Shown here piece by piece: positions 20,854 to 30,040 of a DNA stretch of 64,000 nucleotides (position 1 is the stretch's first letter; each line of letters opens with the position of its first letter). The position numbers and the translations under genes are program-made. The notes under the pieces were generated by a model. The model was not told where the DNA came from. It was given only the letters and a program-made list of their open reading frames with translations, and ran no database searches. Origin of the DNA: Enterovirga rhinocerotis (GTDB taxonomy: Bacteria; Pseudomonadota; Alphaproteobacteria; Rhizobiales; Beijerinckiaceae); NCBI RefSeq assembly GCF_004363955.1, contig NZ_SNZR01000011.1, positions 1,674,001 to 1,738,000 on the forward strand. The letters are read 5' to 3'.

Positions 20854-22010
20854 CCTGCGTCCGACCTCGTGTTGGGCGTCACGCCCCTGGGAAGCAACGC
20901 ACCTTTGCGCGTCACGTCGAATTGTCGGCCACGCCACTGCACCGAGCGGCCGAGGAAGCTCGCAGCATAGACGAAGAACGAGAGCAGGTCTCGCACCGGA
21001 ATCAGCCAATAGGGATGCGGCGGCAGCCGGAAGGCGCGTTCGACCGCGATGCAGAGGGCGAGACGCGCCAGCAGCGCGGCTGCGACGAAAGCACCCGCAA
21101 CAGGACCCGGCGCCAGGGCGAAGGCCGCGAGCGCAAAGGCCAGCGGATGCGTCAGGAGCGCGCCGACATGGCCCGCCGGCTCGATCTGGCGGATCGTCCG
21201 TGACCAGCGCAGTTCCTGAGCGAGGAGTGCGGCAGCGCTGTCCTGCACGCAAATGTGACCGAGCGAGAACGGCGTCGTCGCGATCGCCAAGCCCTGCCCA
21301 CGGATCCGACGGCCGAGCTCGTGGTCGTCGGCGAGGGAATCCGCGATGGCTTGAAAGCCGCCGATCGCCTCCAGCGTCTCCCGCCGCAGAGCGATGGTCG
21401 AGCCGAGGCAAGGATGTCCTATCCCGAGGCCCACGCTCACGGTGACGCCCGGAAGGAAATGCGTATCGATGCCGAGGGCGACGAAACGCGCCGGCAGCGG
21501 CGGGAGCGCGATCCCATGATAGGGGCAGGTGACCGCCCCGACGCCCGGCTCGGCGAGGCACGCGACGACGCCCCGCAGATAATCCCGGCGGACCCGCATG
21601 TCGCTATCGGCCAGGACGACGACCTCGTGGCGCGCCCGCTCGGCGAGGTTCGCGAGGTTCGAGACCTTCCGGTTCTCGCCCCAGCTTCGCTCGTCGACGA
21701 CGAGCGCGAGGTCGCGATCCGGATAGGCCTCGATCAGCCGGCGGACGATGGCGACGGCCGAATCCCCGGGCCGCTGCACCCCGAACAGGATCTGGACCGG
21801 ACCCGGATAATCCTGCTCGACGAAGGAGGAGAGGTTTTCGAACAGGCGCGGCTCCGCGCCGTGAAGCGGCTTCAGGATCGAGACCGCTGGCCAGGTCGCG
21901 GGCTCGGGCGGCCGTCGCGCCGCGAGCCGGAACACCATCGCGCAGGCAAGCACGAGGTAGAGGATCCCGGCGCCGGCAAGGGCCAACACGACGATGGCTG
22001 CGGCGTTCAT
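20850..22010 (-). CDS. hpnI: hopanoid glycosyltransferase HpnI
   Basis: Family 2 glycosyltransferase that adds N-acetylglucosamine to bacteriohopanetetrol. 386 residues. An N-terminal membrane segment (IVVLALAGAGILYLVLACAM) precedes VSILKPLHGAEPRLFENL. The metal-binding DxD-like motif is VVLADSDMRV, and QELRWSRTIRQ is the QxxRW-type acceptor motif. C-terminal hydrophobic segments anchor it. Overlaps of 4 bp on both sides link it to hpnL and hpnJ. Confidence 0.94.
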   Translation of the reverse strand: MNAAAIVVLALAGAGILYLVLACAMVFRLAARRPPEPATWPAVSILKPLHGAEPRLFENLSSFVEQDYPGPVQILFGVQRPGDSAVAIVRRLIEAYPDRDLALVVDERSWGENRKVSNLANLAERARHEVVVLADSDMRVRRDYLRGVVACLAEPGVGAVTCPYHGIALPPLPARFVALGIDTHFLPGVTVSVGLGIGHPCLGSTIALRRETLEAIGGFQAIADSLADDHELGRRIRGQGLAIATTPFSLGHICVQDSAAALLAQELRWSRTIRQIEPAGHVGALLTHPLAFALAAFALAPGPVAGAFVAAALLARLALCIAVERAFRLPPHPYWLIPVRDLLSFFVYAASFLGRSVQWRGRQFDVTRKGALLPRGVTPNTRSDAG

Positions 22011-23029
22011 TGGCGGGGCTCTGTGACGGCGTCGTCGGGTTCGGAGCGGCGGAAAACCCTCCGTCCCTCCAGAAGCTGCCATGCGATCAGCGCCGGGAGC
22101 CCGAGTGCCAGTTCCGCAACGCGCTTGAGAATTGACAGCGCCAGAGCGGGGCCGGGTGGAATGCCGAAAAGAGCGCAGAGCGCGACGAGGCCGCCCTCCT
22201 GAACCCCGAGACCGCCAGGCACCGCGAAGGCTGCCCCCCTGACGGCCTGGCCGAGACTTTCGATCACCAGAGCCTCGGCGAACGACACCGGGTAACCCAT
22301 GAAATGCAGCGCGACCTGAACCTCGAAGGTGCCGGCGATCCAGACGAGCATGTGGACGAGGGTGGAGCGCGCGACGCGGCCCGGGGCGGCATAGATCGCG
22401 GCGAGGCTGCTCCAGAGCCGTTCGACGAGTTCGGTGGCAGTGCCTTTCACGCCGAGGCGGGCCAGGAGGGCGTTCAGAAGCCGCGAGCCGATCCGGGCCT
22501 GGGCGACGAAGAAGGCGGCGATCAGCAGCACGGCGACGGCAGCGCCCATCGCGGCATAGCGGACGAGCGGGCCGTCGCCATGGAGCCACATCAGGACGCC
22601 GATCCCGAGGATGGCGAAAGCGGCCGACGTCGCGGCCTGGATCGCGACGTCGGCGATGGTCGTCGCTCCGGCAACCGACAGGTTCACCCGCCAGAAGGTC
22701 GCCAGCCGCGCTCCCACGACGTCGCCCCCGACCATCGCGACGGGCAGCAACGTGTTGACGCCCTCGCGGACGAAACGCAGCCCAATGGCGACCCAGACAG
22801 GCAGCCGATGTTCCGGCGGAAAGAGCAGGTGCCAGGAGAGGCCGCAGCCGGATATCACGACCGCTCGGATCAGCACGACGAACAGCGTCGCCCAGCCGGC
22901 GGCCGCAACTGCGCTTCCGACGTCGCCAAGACCCGAATAGGCCACGAGGCCGCCGAAGAGCGCGATTCCCGCGATGGCGGCGAAGACCACGAACCCCTTC
23001 ATCCCGTCCGACGGATCCTGCGACTTCAA
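22007..23029 (-). CDS. hpnL: hopanoid-associated integral membrane protein HpnL
   Basis: 340 residues of the lysylphosphatidylglycerol-synthase-like (UPF0104) membrane family, with about eight hydrophobic segments. GLSWHLLFP and FVREGVNTLLPVAMVGGDVV are characteristic. The role in hopanoid handling is unproven. The start is a TTG at 23029; an ATG at 23002 is the alternative. The end overlaps hpnI. The 148-bp region to the right is shared with a divergent MmgE/PrpD gene. Confidence 0.88.
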   Translation of the reverse strand: MKSQDPSDGMKGFVVFAAIAGIALFGGLVAYSGLGDVGSAVAAAGWATLFVVLIRAVVISGCGLSWHLLFPPEHRLPVWVAIGLRFVREGVNTLLPVAMVGGDVVGARLATFWRVNLSVAGATTIADVAIQAATSAAFAILGIGVLMWLHGDGPLVRYAAMGAAVAVLLIAAFFVAQARIGSRLLNALLARLGVKGTATELVERLWSSLAAIYAAPGRVARSTLVHMLVWIAGTFEVQVALHFMGYPVSFAEALVIESLGQAVRGAAFAVPGGLGVQEGGLVALCALFGIPPGPALALSILKRVAELALGLPALIAWQLLEGRRVFRRSEPDDAVTEPRQ

Positions 23030-23177
23030 CGCTCAAGCTTCATCGCGTCCGTAACGCAGTTCGCTCAAGATTGCGCGGTCAAAGTCTGTCCGAGGTGTTC
23101 CAGGGCACCCCTCCTTGGAACCGACCGCCGAGGCTTGTATGACACGCTGACAATCGGATGTTTGCGTCGGAGAATCG

Positions 23178-24527
23178 ATGTCCTTGGCTCTGGAACTCGC
23201 GCGTTTCGTGACCGATTCTCCGGCCATTCCCGGTCTCGCTCTCGACCGTGCGAAGGCCAGCCTCGCGAGCACGGTCGCGAGCGCCGCGATGGGACAGCGC
23301 ATTCCGTCTGCGGCCATCATTAGGAAGCTCGCGCTCGTCGACGGCGGCCAGCCGGCCGCGGCCCTGTGGTTCGACGGCGCGCGCCTGCCCCTGGCGGCAG
23401 CGGCCCGGGTCAATGCCGTCGCGAGCGATGCCGCGGCCTCGGACGACAGCGACCTGCGCAGCATCGCCCATATCGGCACCATCATCTCGACGACCGCGAT
23501 CGCGGTCGGCGAGATGCGAGGCGCAAGCGGCGCCGAGATGCTGCGGGCCATGGTGCTCGGCTACGAGATCGCCGGGCGCATCGACGAAGCGCTGACGCCG
23601 GGGCGGATGCAGCGCGGCTTCCACGGCTCGGTCTCCACGATCTTCGGGGCGGCCGTCACCGCCGGATGCCTCCTCCGCCTCGACGCGGCCCGGATGGCTC
23701 AGGCGATTGCGCTTGCGGCCACGTCGGCGGCCGGCATGGCGATCGCGGCCGATACGAGCACGGCGCGCGAGTACCACGCCGGCCTCGCCGCGTCCGGCGG
23801 CATCCAGGCCGCGCTCGCGGCCGAAGCCGGGTTCAAGGGCGAGACCGACGTGCTCGACAAGCCGCGCGGCTTCCTCGACGCCATGAACGGCCAGGCCGCC
23901 GAGGACATCACGCGCGGTCTCGGCGAGGACTGGGACATCGTCACCGACATGGCGATCAAGCTGATGCCGGGCGCGCATCCGTTCCACGCGACGGCCGAGG
24001 CCGCGGAGGAGGCGGGACGCCTGGCGCAGGCGAAGCCGGAGGAGATCGAGAGCATCCTCATCTCGTCCTCGGTGCAATGGACGAAGTTCAAGGGCGCCCC
24101 GCACCCCCGCAACCTCGTCGATGCGGCCCATTCGCTCTATTATTTCGTCGCCGCCTCGATCGTCGACGGCCGTTTCTCCTGGCAGCATATGGGCGAGGCC
24201 AAGATGGCCGATCCCGTCATCGCGGCTGTGCAGGAGAAGGTCGTCTTCGATCCGAACCCTGCCCCCCTCCCCGACCGCTTCCCCCACCGCCACGGCGGCA
24301 CGGTGACGATCCGCACGACGGACGGCCGTTCCTTCACCAGCACCTGCAAGGCGCCGCGCGGCTCCGGCCCGCGCGGAGTCGACTGGGCCGACATCGATGC
24401 GAAGTACCGCGCGCTCGTGCCGCTTTCCGGCCTGTCTGCCGAGCGCCTCGACAACAGCCTCGCCCTGATCGCGCGGTTCGAGACCGAAGCGGCGCCGAAG
24501 CTGACAGAGCTGCTGGTGGTCGGCTGA
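23178..24527 (+). CDS. MmgE/PrpD family protein
   Basis: 449 residues. The family includes 2-methylcitrate dehydratase and aconitate decarboxylase, but many members have unknown substrates. The N-terminal all-helical domain runs to about residue 260 (VLGYEIAGRIDEALTPG is typical), and the C-terminal part holds KLMPGAHPFHATAEAAEEAG and SLYYFVAASIVDG. A GGAGA precedes the ATG. No prpB or prpC neighbour is present, so a methylcitrate-cycle role is unlikely to be deducible here. Confidence 0.86.
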   Translation: MSLALELARFVTDSPAIPGLALDRAKASLASTVASAAMGQRIPSAAIIRKLALVDGGQPAAALWFDGARLPLAAAARVNAVASDAAASDDSDLRSIAHIGTIISTTAIAVGEMRGASGAEMLRAMVLGYEIAGRIDEALTPGRMQRGFHGSVSTIFGAAVTAGCLLRLDAARMAQAIALAATSAAGMAIAADTSTAREYHAGLAASGGIQAALAAEAGFKGETDVLDKPRGFLDAMNGQAAEDITRGLGEDWDIVTDMAIKLMPGAHPFHATAEAAEEAGRLAQAKPEEIESILISSSVQWTKFKGAPHPRNLVDAAHSLYYFVAASIVDGRFSWQHMGEAKMADPVIAAVQEKVVFDPNPAPLPDRFPHRHGGTVTIRTTDGRSFTSTCKAPRGSGPRGVDWADIDAKYRALVPLSGLSAERLDNSLALIARFETEAAPKLTELLVVG

Positions 24528-24545
24528 AGCCGCTGATGGCCGCGT

Positions 24546-26546
24546 TCAGATGACGCTGTCCCAGCCGGCCCAAGCGAGCGTGCTGGGGATGAACATGGCG
24601 GGCTCCACCAATGGAATTGCGTCTGCAGCCGCAAGATCGGCGGGCGCGCCGGGCATCTTGAACAGCCCGTCGGAGAACCAGAGCTGCTCGATATTGGCGA
24701 GCCGGTCGGTCCCTTCCGGGCTGCGATTGCGCAGATCCGTCAGCACGAACTCCCCGTTCACGACCGACAGATCGTAATCCGACCGCTTGCCGGAGTAGCG
24801 CGCCGTGTCGAACCCCGTACCGCCATTGAGGATGTCGTTGCCCTGCCCGCCGTTCAGGTAATCGTCCCCGGCGCCGGCCGAGAGCGTGTCGTTGCCCGCC
24901 CGACCCAGCAGATGATCGTTGCCCGCACCGGTCTGAACACTGTCCGAGCCTGACCCGGCATCGACGATCATCCTGGCGCCGCCAGAGTAAGCGTTCGCAT
25001 AGATCGAATCGTCCTGAGCAGACCCGTCGATTCGAGCATTGGCCTTGAACTCGCTGTAAATATAGACCCCAGCCCCCATTAGCCCTCTGGCGTCGATTGT
25101 CTTCACAACCGACCCATCGCTCCCGACAGGCACGATGAGCCCGGCGAGACCGTTGTCGACCACGCTCAACGTCGACCCGTAGACGTTGATATCGACACGG
25201 TCATAGCGAGACGTCGAAGCCGCAGAACCCGAAATCGACAACGTCCCCTGGACCAGAGCAGCCGAGATGTTCGTCGGCGCCTCCGGCATCTTGAACAGCC
25301 CATCGGAGAACCAGAGCTGTTCGATATTGGCGAGCCGGTCGGTTCCCTCCGGGCTGCGATTGCGCAGATCCGTCAGCACGAACTCCCCGTTCACGACCGA
25401 CAGATCGTAATCCGACCGCTTGCCGGAATAGCGCGCCGTGTCGAACCCCGTACCGCCATTGAGGATGTCGTTGCCCTGCCCGCCCTGCAGGTAGTCGTCC
25501 CCGGCGCCGGCGATGAGGGTGTCGTTGCCGGCCCGGCCGAGCAAGTGATCGTTGCCCGCACCGGTCTCGACGCGATCCGAGCCCGCTCCGGCATCGACGA
25601 TCATCCTGACAGCCCGAGACGAAAACGCGTTCGCATAGATCGCGTCGTCCTGCGACGATCCGTAGATTCGGGCACCGACGTAGAGGTCGCTATAAATATA
25701 GACGCCTGCCCCGGTCAGCCCTCTGGCGTCGATCGTCGTCACAACCGACCCATCGCTCCCGACAGGCACGATGAGCCCGGCGAGACCGTTGTCGACCACG
25801 CTCAGCGTCGAGCTATAGACGTTGATATCGACAGTGTCGTAGCGAGACGTCGACGCCGCAGAACCCGAAATCGACAACGTCCCCTGGACCAGAGCAGCCG
25901 AGATGTTCGTCGGCGCCTCCGGCATCTTGAACAGCCCGTCGGAGAACCAGAGCTGCTCGATATTGGCGAGCCGGTCGGTCCCTTCCGGGCTGCGATTGCG
26001 CAGGTCCGTCAGCACGAACTCCCCGTTCACGACCGACAGATCGTAATCCGACCGCTTGCCGGAGTAGCGCGCCGTGTCGAACCCCGTGCCGCCATTGAGG
26101 ATGTCGTTGCCCTGCCCGCCCTGCAGGTAGTCGTCGCCGGCGCCGGCGATGAGGGTGTCGTTGCCGGCCCGGCCGAGCAAGTGATCGTTGCCCGCACCGG
26201 TCTCGACGCGATCCGAGCCCGCTCCGGCGTCGACGATCATCCTGACAGCCCGAGACGAAAACGCGTTCGCATAGATCGCGTCGTCCTGCGACGATCCGTA
26301 GATTCGGGCACCGACGTAGAGGTCGCTATAAATATAGGCTCCAGCCCCCGTTAGCCCTCTGGCGTCGATCGTCGTCACAACCGACCCATCGCTCCCAACA
26401 GGCACGATGAGCCCGGCGAGACCGTTATCGACGACGCTCAGCGTCGAGCTATAGACGTTGATATCGACACGGTCGTAGCGAGACGTCGACGCCGCAGAAC
26501 CCGAAACCGACAGCGTCCCGCGGACCAAGCTTGCCTTGAGCGCCAT
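24546..26546 (-). CDS. RTX-type calcium-binding protein with three long internal repeats
   Basis: 666 residues built from three tandem units of 211-212 residues. Each unit has a beta-rich half (SGSAASTSRYDxVDINVY, VVDNGLAGLIVPVGSDGSVV) and a run of RTX nonapeptides (GAGNDHLLG, RAGNDTL, GAGDDYL, GQGNDILNG, GTGFDTARY) that bind calcium as a parallel beta-roll. Each then has an EGTDRLANIEQLWFSDG module common in secreted RTX proteins. There is no N-terminal signal peptide; the short C-terminal tail ending in WDSVI fits a type I secretion signal. No HlyB/HlyD-like exporter lies in the window. Confidence 0.9.
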   Translation of the reverse strand: MALKASLVRGTLSVSGSAASTSRYDRVDINVYSSTLSVVDNGLAGLIVPVGSDGSVVTTIDARGLTGAGAYIYSDLYVGARIYGSSQDDAIYANAFSSRAVRMIVDAGAGSDRVETGAGNDHLLGRAGNDTLIAGAGDDYLQGGQGNDILNGGTGFDTARYSGKRSDYDLSVVNGEFVLTDLRNRSPEGTDRLANIEQLWFSDGLFKMPEAPTNISAALVQGTLSISGSAASTSRYDTVDINVYSSTLSVVDNGLAGLIVPVGSDGSVVTTIDARGLTGAGVYIYSDLYVGARIYGSSQDDAIYANAFSSRAVRMIVDAGAGSDRVETGAGNDHLLGRAGNDTLIAGAGDDYLQGGQGNDILNGGTGFDTARYSGKRSDYDLSVVNGEFVLTDLRNRSPEGTDRLANIEQLWFSDGLFKMPEAPTNISAALVQGTLSISGSAASTSRYDRVDINVYGSTLSVVDNGLAGLIVPVGSDGSVVKTIDARGLMGAGVYIYSEFKANARIDGSAQDDSIYANAYSGGARMIVDAGSGSDSVQTGAGNDHLLGRAGNDTLSAGAGDDYLNGGQGNDILNGGTGFDTARYSGKRSDYDLSVVNGEFVLTDLRNRSPEGTDRLANIEQLWFSDGLFKMPGAPADLAAADAIPLVEPAMFIPSTLAWAGWDSVI
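24661..26546. repeat. three tandem 633-636-bp coding repeats
   Basis: The landmark AACAGCCC recurs at 24661, 25294 and 25930, giving periods of 633 and 636 bp (211 and 212 codons). The two upstream-most protein units are almost identical at the DNA level over hundreds of bases; the C-terminal unit has drifted more (for example VKTIDARGLMGAG and YSEFKANARIDGSAQ). This pattern points to recent duplication or ongoing gene conversion. Confidence 0.93.
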
Positions 26547-26732
26547 GGTCTCCCCACGAATTTATCGCGGACACGCTAGCGCCCGCAGATGCTACCACAA
26601 GGCGAAATCCGAGCGCTTAAGTTGATCGCGCGGCATCGTTGCGACTCGGTCACAGGGCCGAACGGTTGAGGTGAGTCCGCTGCGACGGTAGGGACAGGGA
26701 CGGATGCTGCCGTCGCGACAGACCAGAAGGCC

Positions 26733-27896
26733 ATGCTGATCCAGTCGGACCACCTCGCTCAGGACACCGCCACCCGATCGGAGCCGGACGAGCCACAGGC
26801 CGGACGATCGTCCGTGCCCGTCGTCAATTCCTGGAACGAGTGGGATCCGCTGGAGGAGGTCATCGTCGGCCGACTCGAGGGGGCGACGATCCCCTCGGAC
26901 CACGTCACCGTCACCTTCAACCTCCCTCCCCTCGCCGCGAAGCTCTATCGGTTCGTCGGCGGCTATCGCTATCCGGGCTGGATGAAGAAGCTGGCGCAGA
27001 AGGAGCTCGACGGCTTCATCGCCATCCTCGAAGGCGAAGGCGTCAAGGTGCGCCGTCCGGACATCGTCGATTTCAAGCGCAAGTTCAGAACACCGGCCTG
27101 GTCCTCGCGCGGCTTCTGCACGGCCTGCCCGCGCGACGGCTATCTCGTCGTCGGCGACGAGATCATCGAAAGTCCGATGTGCTGGCGCACGCGCTATTTC
27201 GAGGGCGACGCCTATCGCTCGCTGTTCAAGGAATACTTCCTCGCCGGCGCGCGTTGGACCTCGGCGCCGCGGCCGCAGCTCCTCGACGACCTCTATCACC
27301 ACGACTACCGCATCCCTGCCGAGATCCCCAAGGCGGGCGAGCCGATGCGCTACACGATCAACGAATGGGAGCCGGTCTTCGACGCGGCCGATTTCGTGCG
27401 CTGCGGGCGCGATCTCTTCGTGACGATCTCGAACGTCACGAACCGCTTCGGCGTCGAGTGGCTGAGGCGGCATCTGGGTGAAGGGTTCCGGATCCATGAG
27501 ATCCCGAGCCTGTGCAAGCAGCCGATGCACATCGATTCGACCTTCATGCCGCTCGCACCCGGCAAGGTGCTCGTGAATCCCGACTATTGCGACGTCGAGA
27601 ACCTCCCGGCCGCCCTGAAGCATTGGGACGTGCTGGTCGCCCCGCGGCCCGATCCGCAGGAGGGCATCATGGCGAAGATTTCGATGTGCTCGCCCTGGAC
27701 CTCGATCAACGTGCTGTCGATCTCGCCGACGAAGGTGGTCGTCGACGCCTCGCAGCCGACCCTGATCAAGGCTCTGAAGGATTGGGGCTTCGATCCGATT
27801 CCGTGCCCGTTCCTCGCCTATGGCCCGTTCGGCGGCGCCTTCCACTGCGCGACCCTCGACACGCGGCGGCGGGGCACGCTCGAAAGCTATTGCTGA
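26733..27896 (+). CDS. amidinotransferase of the glycine amidinotransferase/StrB type
   Basis: 387 residues closely resembling arginine:glycine amidinotransferase. The catalytic triad can be placed at D217 (EPVFDAADFVRCGRD), H266 (KQPMHIDSTF) and C372 (GGAFHCATLDTRRRGTLES). The D-H spacing of 49 equals that of the human enzyme as I recall it (Asp254, His303, Cys407). Such enzymes move the amidino group of arginine to glycine, inosamine phosphates or other amines, so the acceptor cannot be fixed from sequence. ATG at 26733 follows AGAAGG. It stands alone, divergent from the RTX gene. Confidence 0.9.
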   Translation: MLIQSDHLAQDTATRSEPDEPQAGRSSVPVVNSWNEWDPLEEVIVGRLEGATIPSDHVTVTFNLPPLAAKLYRFVGGYRYPGWMKKLAQKELDGFIAILEGEGVKVRRPDIVDFKRKFRTPAWSSRGFCTACPRDGYLVVGDEIIESPMCWRTRYFEGDAYRSLFKEYFLAGARWTSAPRPQLLDDLYHHDYRIPAEIPKAGEPMRYTINEWEPVFDAADFVRCGRDLFVTISNVTNRFGVEWLRRHLGEGFRIHEIPSLCKQPMHIDSTFMPLAPGKVLVNPDYCDVENLPAALKHWDVLVAPRPDPQEGIMAKISMCSPWTSINVLSISPTKVVVDASQPTLIKALKDWGFDPIPCPFLAYGPFGGAFHCATLDTRRRGTLESYC

Positions 27897-28130
27897 TCGC
27901 GCGCGAGGGTCTTCCCGGCCCGCGGATCATCGTCTGACACCGGACAGATCGGGCGCCGCCCTCGGCGTCGACACCGTCCGTTCGGCGAAGACCTGATGTC
28001 CGGAGAGCACAACTCCGCGCCGAATGCATGTGGAGGCCCCGTCGGCGCTGTGACGGCGCGCTCGATCACGCTAACTGTTTCCTCATCAGATTGGCGCGAT
28101 GTCGACGCGACGTTGCGTAAGGAGAAGCGG

Positions 28131-28964
28131 GTGACGACGCGCAAGATCGGATTGGCGCTGGGATTGACGGCGCTCGGCGCGACTTCGGCGCTGGCCCAGC
28201 AGGACTTCACGTCGAGGTTCGCTCCCGTTTCGGACGCCAAGAGCAGCGACTATATCGTCACGCTCAACGCCAACGGCGTCGTCCAGCCGAGCTTTCCGGG
28301 CTCGGACCGCTCCTCCGTCAGTTTCTTTCCGTCGCTCAGCTACCGGAAGGTGGGCGAGCCGGTCCGCTTCTCGGCTCCGGACGACGGCATCTCCATCTCG
28401 ATCATCGACAACCCGACCTTCCGCATCGGGCCTGTCTTCCGCTTCCAGTCCGGCCGCTATTATACCGACGACAAGCTTCTCTACGGCCTGCGCAAGAAGA
28501 ATTACGACGTCGAATCGGGCGTGTTCATCGAATACTGGCCGATCTCGTTCATCCGGGCGCGGGCGGAATTGCGGCACGGCTTCCGTAGCGATTCGGGCCT
28601 CGTTGGTCATGTCGGCGTCGATTACGTGCAGCCCGTCGGACAGTTCGCCTTCTCGGTCGGACCGCGCCTCTATTTCGGCGACAAGCGCTACGCCGACCGC
28701 TGGTACGGGATCCGCCCCGACGAGGCTGCGCTGAACGGCTTCGTGACCCCCTACAGCCCGGGCGGCGGCGTGAACGCGGTCGGCGCCATGGGTGCGGTGA
28801 CCTACAAGTGGGACGATTCCTGGTCGACGACCGGCTATGTCAGCTACAAGCACCTCGTCGGCGACGTCGCGAAAAGCCCGATCGTGACCAAGATCGGCTC
28901 GAAGGATCAGTTCACCTTCGGCGCTCGCGTGTCCTATTCCTTCGCGTTCACCCCGTGGTGGTGA
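28131..28964 (+). CDS. MipA/OmpV family outer membrane protein
   Basis: 277 residues from a GTG at 28131 preceded by AAGGAG at 8 nt. A signal peptide ([18 protein letters not shown]) ends near residue 22. The mature protein is rich in alternating aromatic beta-strands (for example [30 protein letters not shown]) and ends with an aromatic residue (FAFTPWW), as outer-membrane barrels do. MipA-type proteins are barrels sometimes tied to peptidoglycan enzymes. It is followed 7 bp later by aroQ. Confidence 0.87.
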   Translation: MTTRKIGLALGLTALGATSALAQQDFTSRFAPVSDAKSSDYIVTLNANGVVQPSFPGSDRSSVSFFPSLSYRKVGEPVRFSAPDDGISISIIDNPTFRIGPVFRFQSGRYYTDDKLLYGLRKKNYDVESGVFIEYWPISFIRARAELRHGFRSDSGLVGHVGVDYVQPVGQFAFSVGPRLYFGDKRYADRWYGIRPDEAALNGFVTPYSPGGGVNAVGAMGAVTYKWDDSWSTTGYVSYKHLVGDVAKSPIVTKIGSKDQFTFGARVSYSFAFTPWW

Positions 28965-28971
28965 GCGCACC

Positions 28972-29397
28972 TTGCGCAAGATCGTCGTCCTCAACGGGCC
29001 TAACCTGAACCTTCTCGGCACACGCGAGCCGGGCATCTACGGGACGACGACCCTCGCCGATATCGAGACTCGCCTTCGCGAGCGGCTCGGACTTCGGGCC
29101 GAACTGGACTTCCGTCAGTCGAACCACGAAGGCGAACTCGTCGGCTGGATCCAGGAAGCCGGCCGGGAGGGCGCGGGCATCATTCTGAACGCGGCAGCGT
29201 ATACCCACACCTCGGTCGCCCTGCGGGATGCGATCTCGGGGTCGGGCGCGGCGGTGATCGAGGTGCACCTCTCCAACGTCCACGCCCGGGAACCTTTCCG
29301 GCACAAATCTTTGATCGCGCCTGTCGTCCGCGGCGTGATTGCCGGGTTCGGCCCCCTCTCCTATGACCTTGCGCTGGAGGCGCTCCTCGCCTCCTAA
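28972..29397 (+). CDS. aroQ: type II 3-dehydroquinate dehydratase
   Basis: Third step of the shikimate pathway. 141 residues, a typical type II length. Active-site landmarks are [19 protein letters not shown] (with the catalytic Tyr), [34 protein letters not shown] (Asn) and [18 protein letters not shown] (His and Arg). The start is a TTG at 28972, 7 bp after the MipA/OmpV gene; no earlier start is possible without overlap. Confidence 0.95.
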   Translation: MRKIVVLNGPNLNLLGTREPGIYGTTTLADIETRLRERLGLRAELDFRQSNHEGELVGWIQEAGREGAGIILNAAAYTHTSVALRDAISGSGAAVIEVHLSNVHAREPFRHKSLIAPVVRGVIAGFGPLSYDLALEALLAS

Positions 29398-29414
29398 CAA
29401 AAGGCAGGAAGCGC

Positions 29415-30029
29415 ATGATCACGCTCTGGGGGCGAGACAGCTCCATCAATGTCCAGAAGGTGATGTGGTGTCTGGACGAGCTCGGCCTCGCCCATGAGCG
29501 CAAGGATGCCGGCGGCGCCTTCGGCTATCCCGCCGATTACGCCGCGATGAACCCGAACCCGCTGGTGCCGACGCTCGAAGAGGACGGCTTCACGCTGTGG
29601 GAATCGAACGTCATCGTCCGCTATCTGTGCGCGAAACACGCGGCGGGTACGCTGTATCCGGAGGATCTGCGCGTCCGTGCCGATGCCGAGCGCTGGATGG
29701 ATTGGCAGACGACGAACGCGACGGCCGCGATGCGGGACGTGTTCTGGAACCTCGTCCGTCTGAAGCCCGAGGAGCGCGACGCAGCCGCCACCGCGAAGTC
29801 GACGGAAGCCAGCGAATCGAAGGCGCGTATCCTCGACGCTCATCTCGCGACGCGCCCCTACATGGCCGGGGACACCTTCACCATGGCCGACATCCCGATC
29901 GGCCTGCACCTGAACCGCTGGTACCTCCTCCCGATCGAGCGGCCCGACCTGCCCCATGCCCGCGCCTATTGCGAGCGGGTTCGGGCGAGGCCCGGAGCGA
30001 AGACCGTCATGGCCCTGCCGCTCACCTGA
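29415..30029 (+). CDS. glutathione S-transferase family protein
   Basis: 204 residues. Thioredoxin-like N-terminal domain (ITLWGRDSSINVQKVMWCL, with Ser rather than Cys at the likely active site; NPNPLVPTLEEDGFTLWES binds glutathione) and an all-helical C-terminal domain with FTMADIPIGLHLNRW. GGCAGGAAGCGC precedes the ATG. It lies 17 bp after aroQ and converges on the DapA-like gene. Substrate unknown. Confidence 0.9.
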   Translation: MITLWGRDSSINVQKVMWCLDELGLAHERKDAGGAFGYPADYAAMNPNPLVPTLEEDGFTLWESNVIVRYLCAKHAAGTLYPEDLRVRADAERWMDWQTTNATAAMRDVFWNLVRLKPEERDAAATAKSTEASESKARILDAHLATRPYMAGDTFTMADIPIGLHLNRWYLLPIERPDLPHARAYCERVRARPGAKTVMALPLT

Positions 30030-30040
30030 GCGCCGGGGCG

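Noticed and set aside
26660-26732. A guanidine riboswitch upstream of the amidinotransferase
   Set aside because: There is a GCGACGG/CCGTCGC inverted repeat with a 21-nt loop (26682-26716), but the ACGR-loop hairpin pairs of the mini-ykkC class or the ykkC core were not found.
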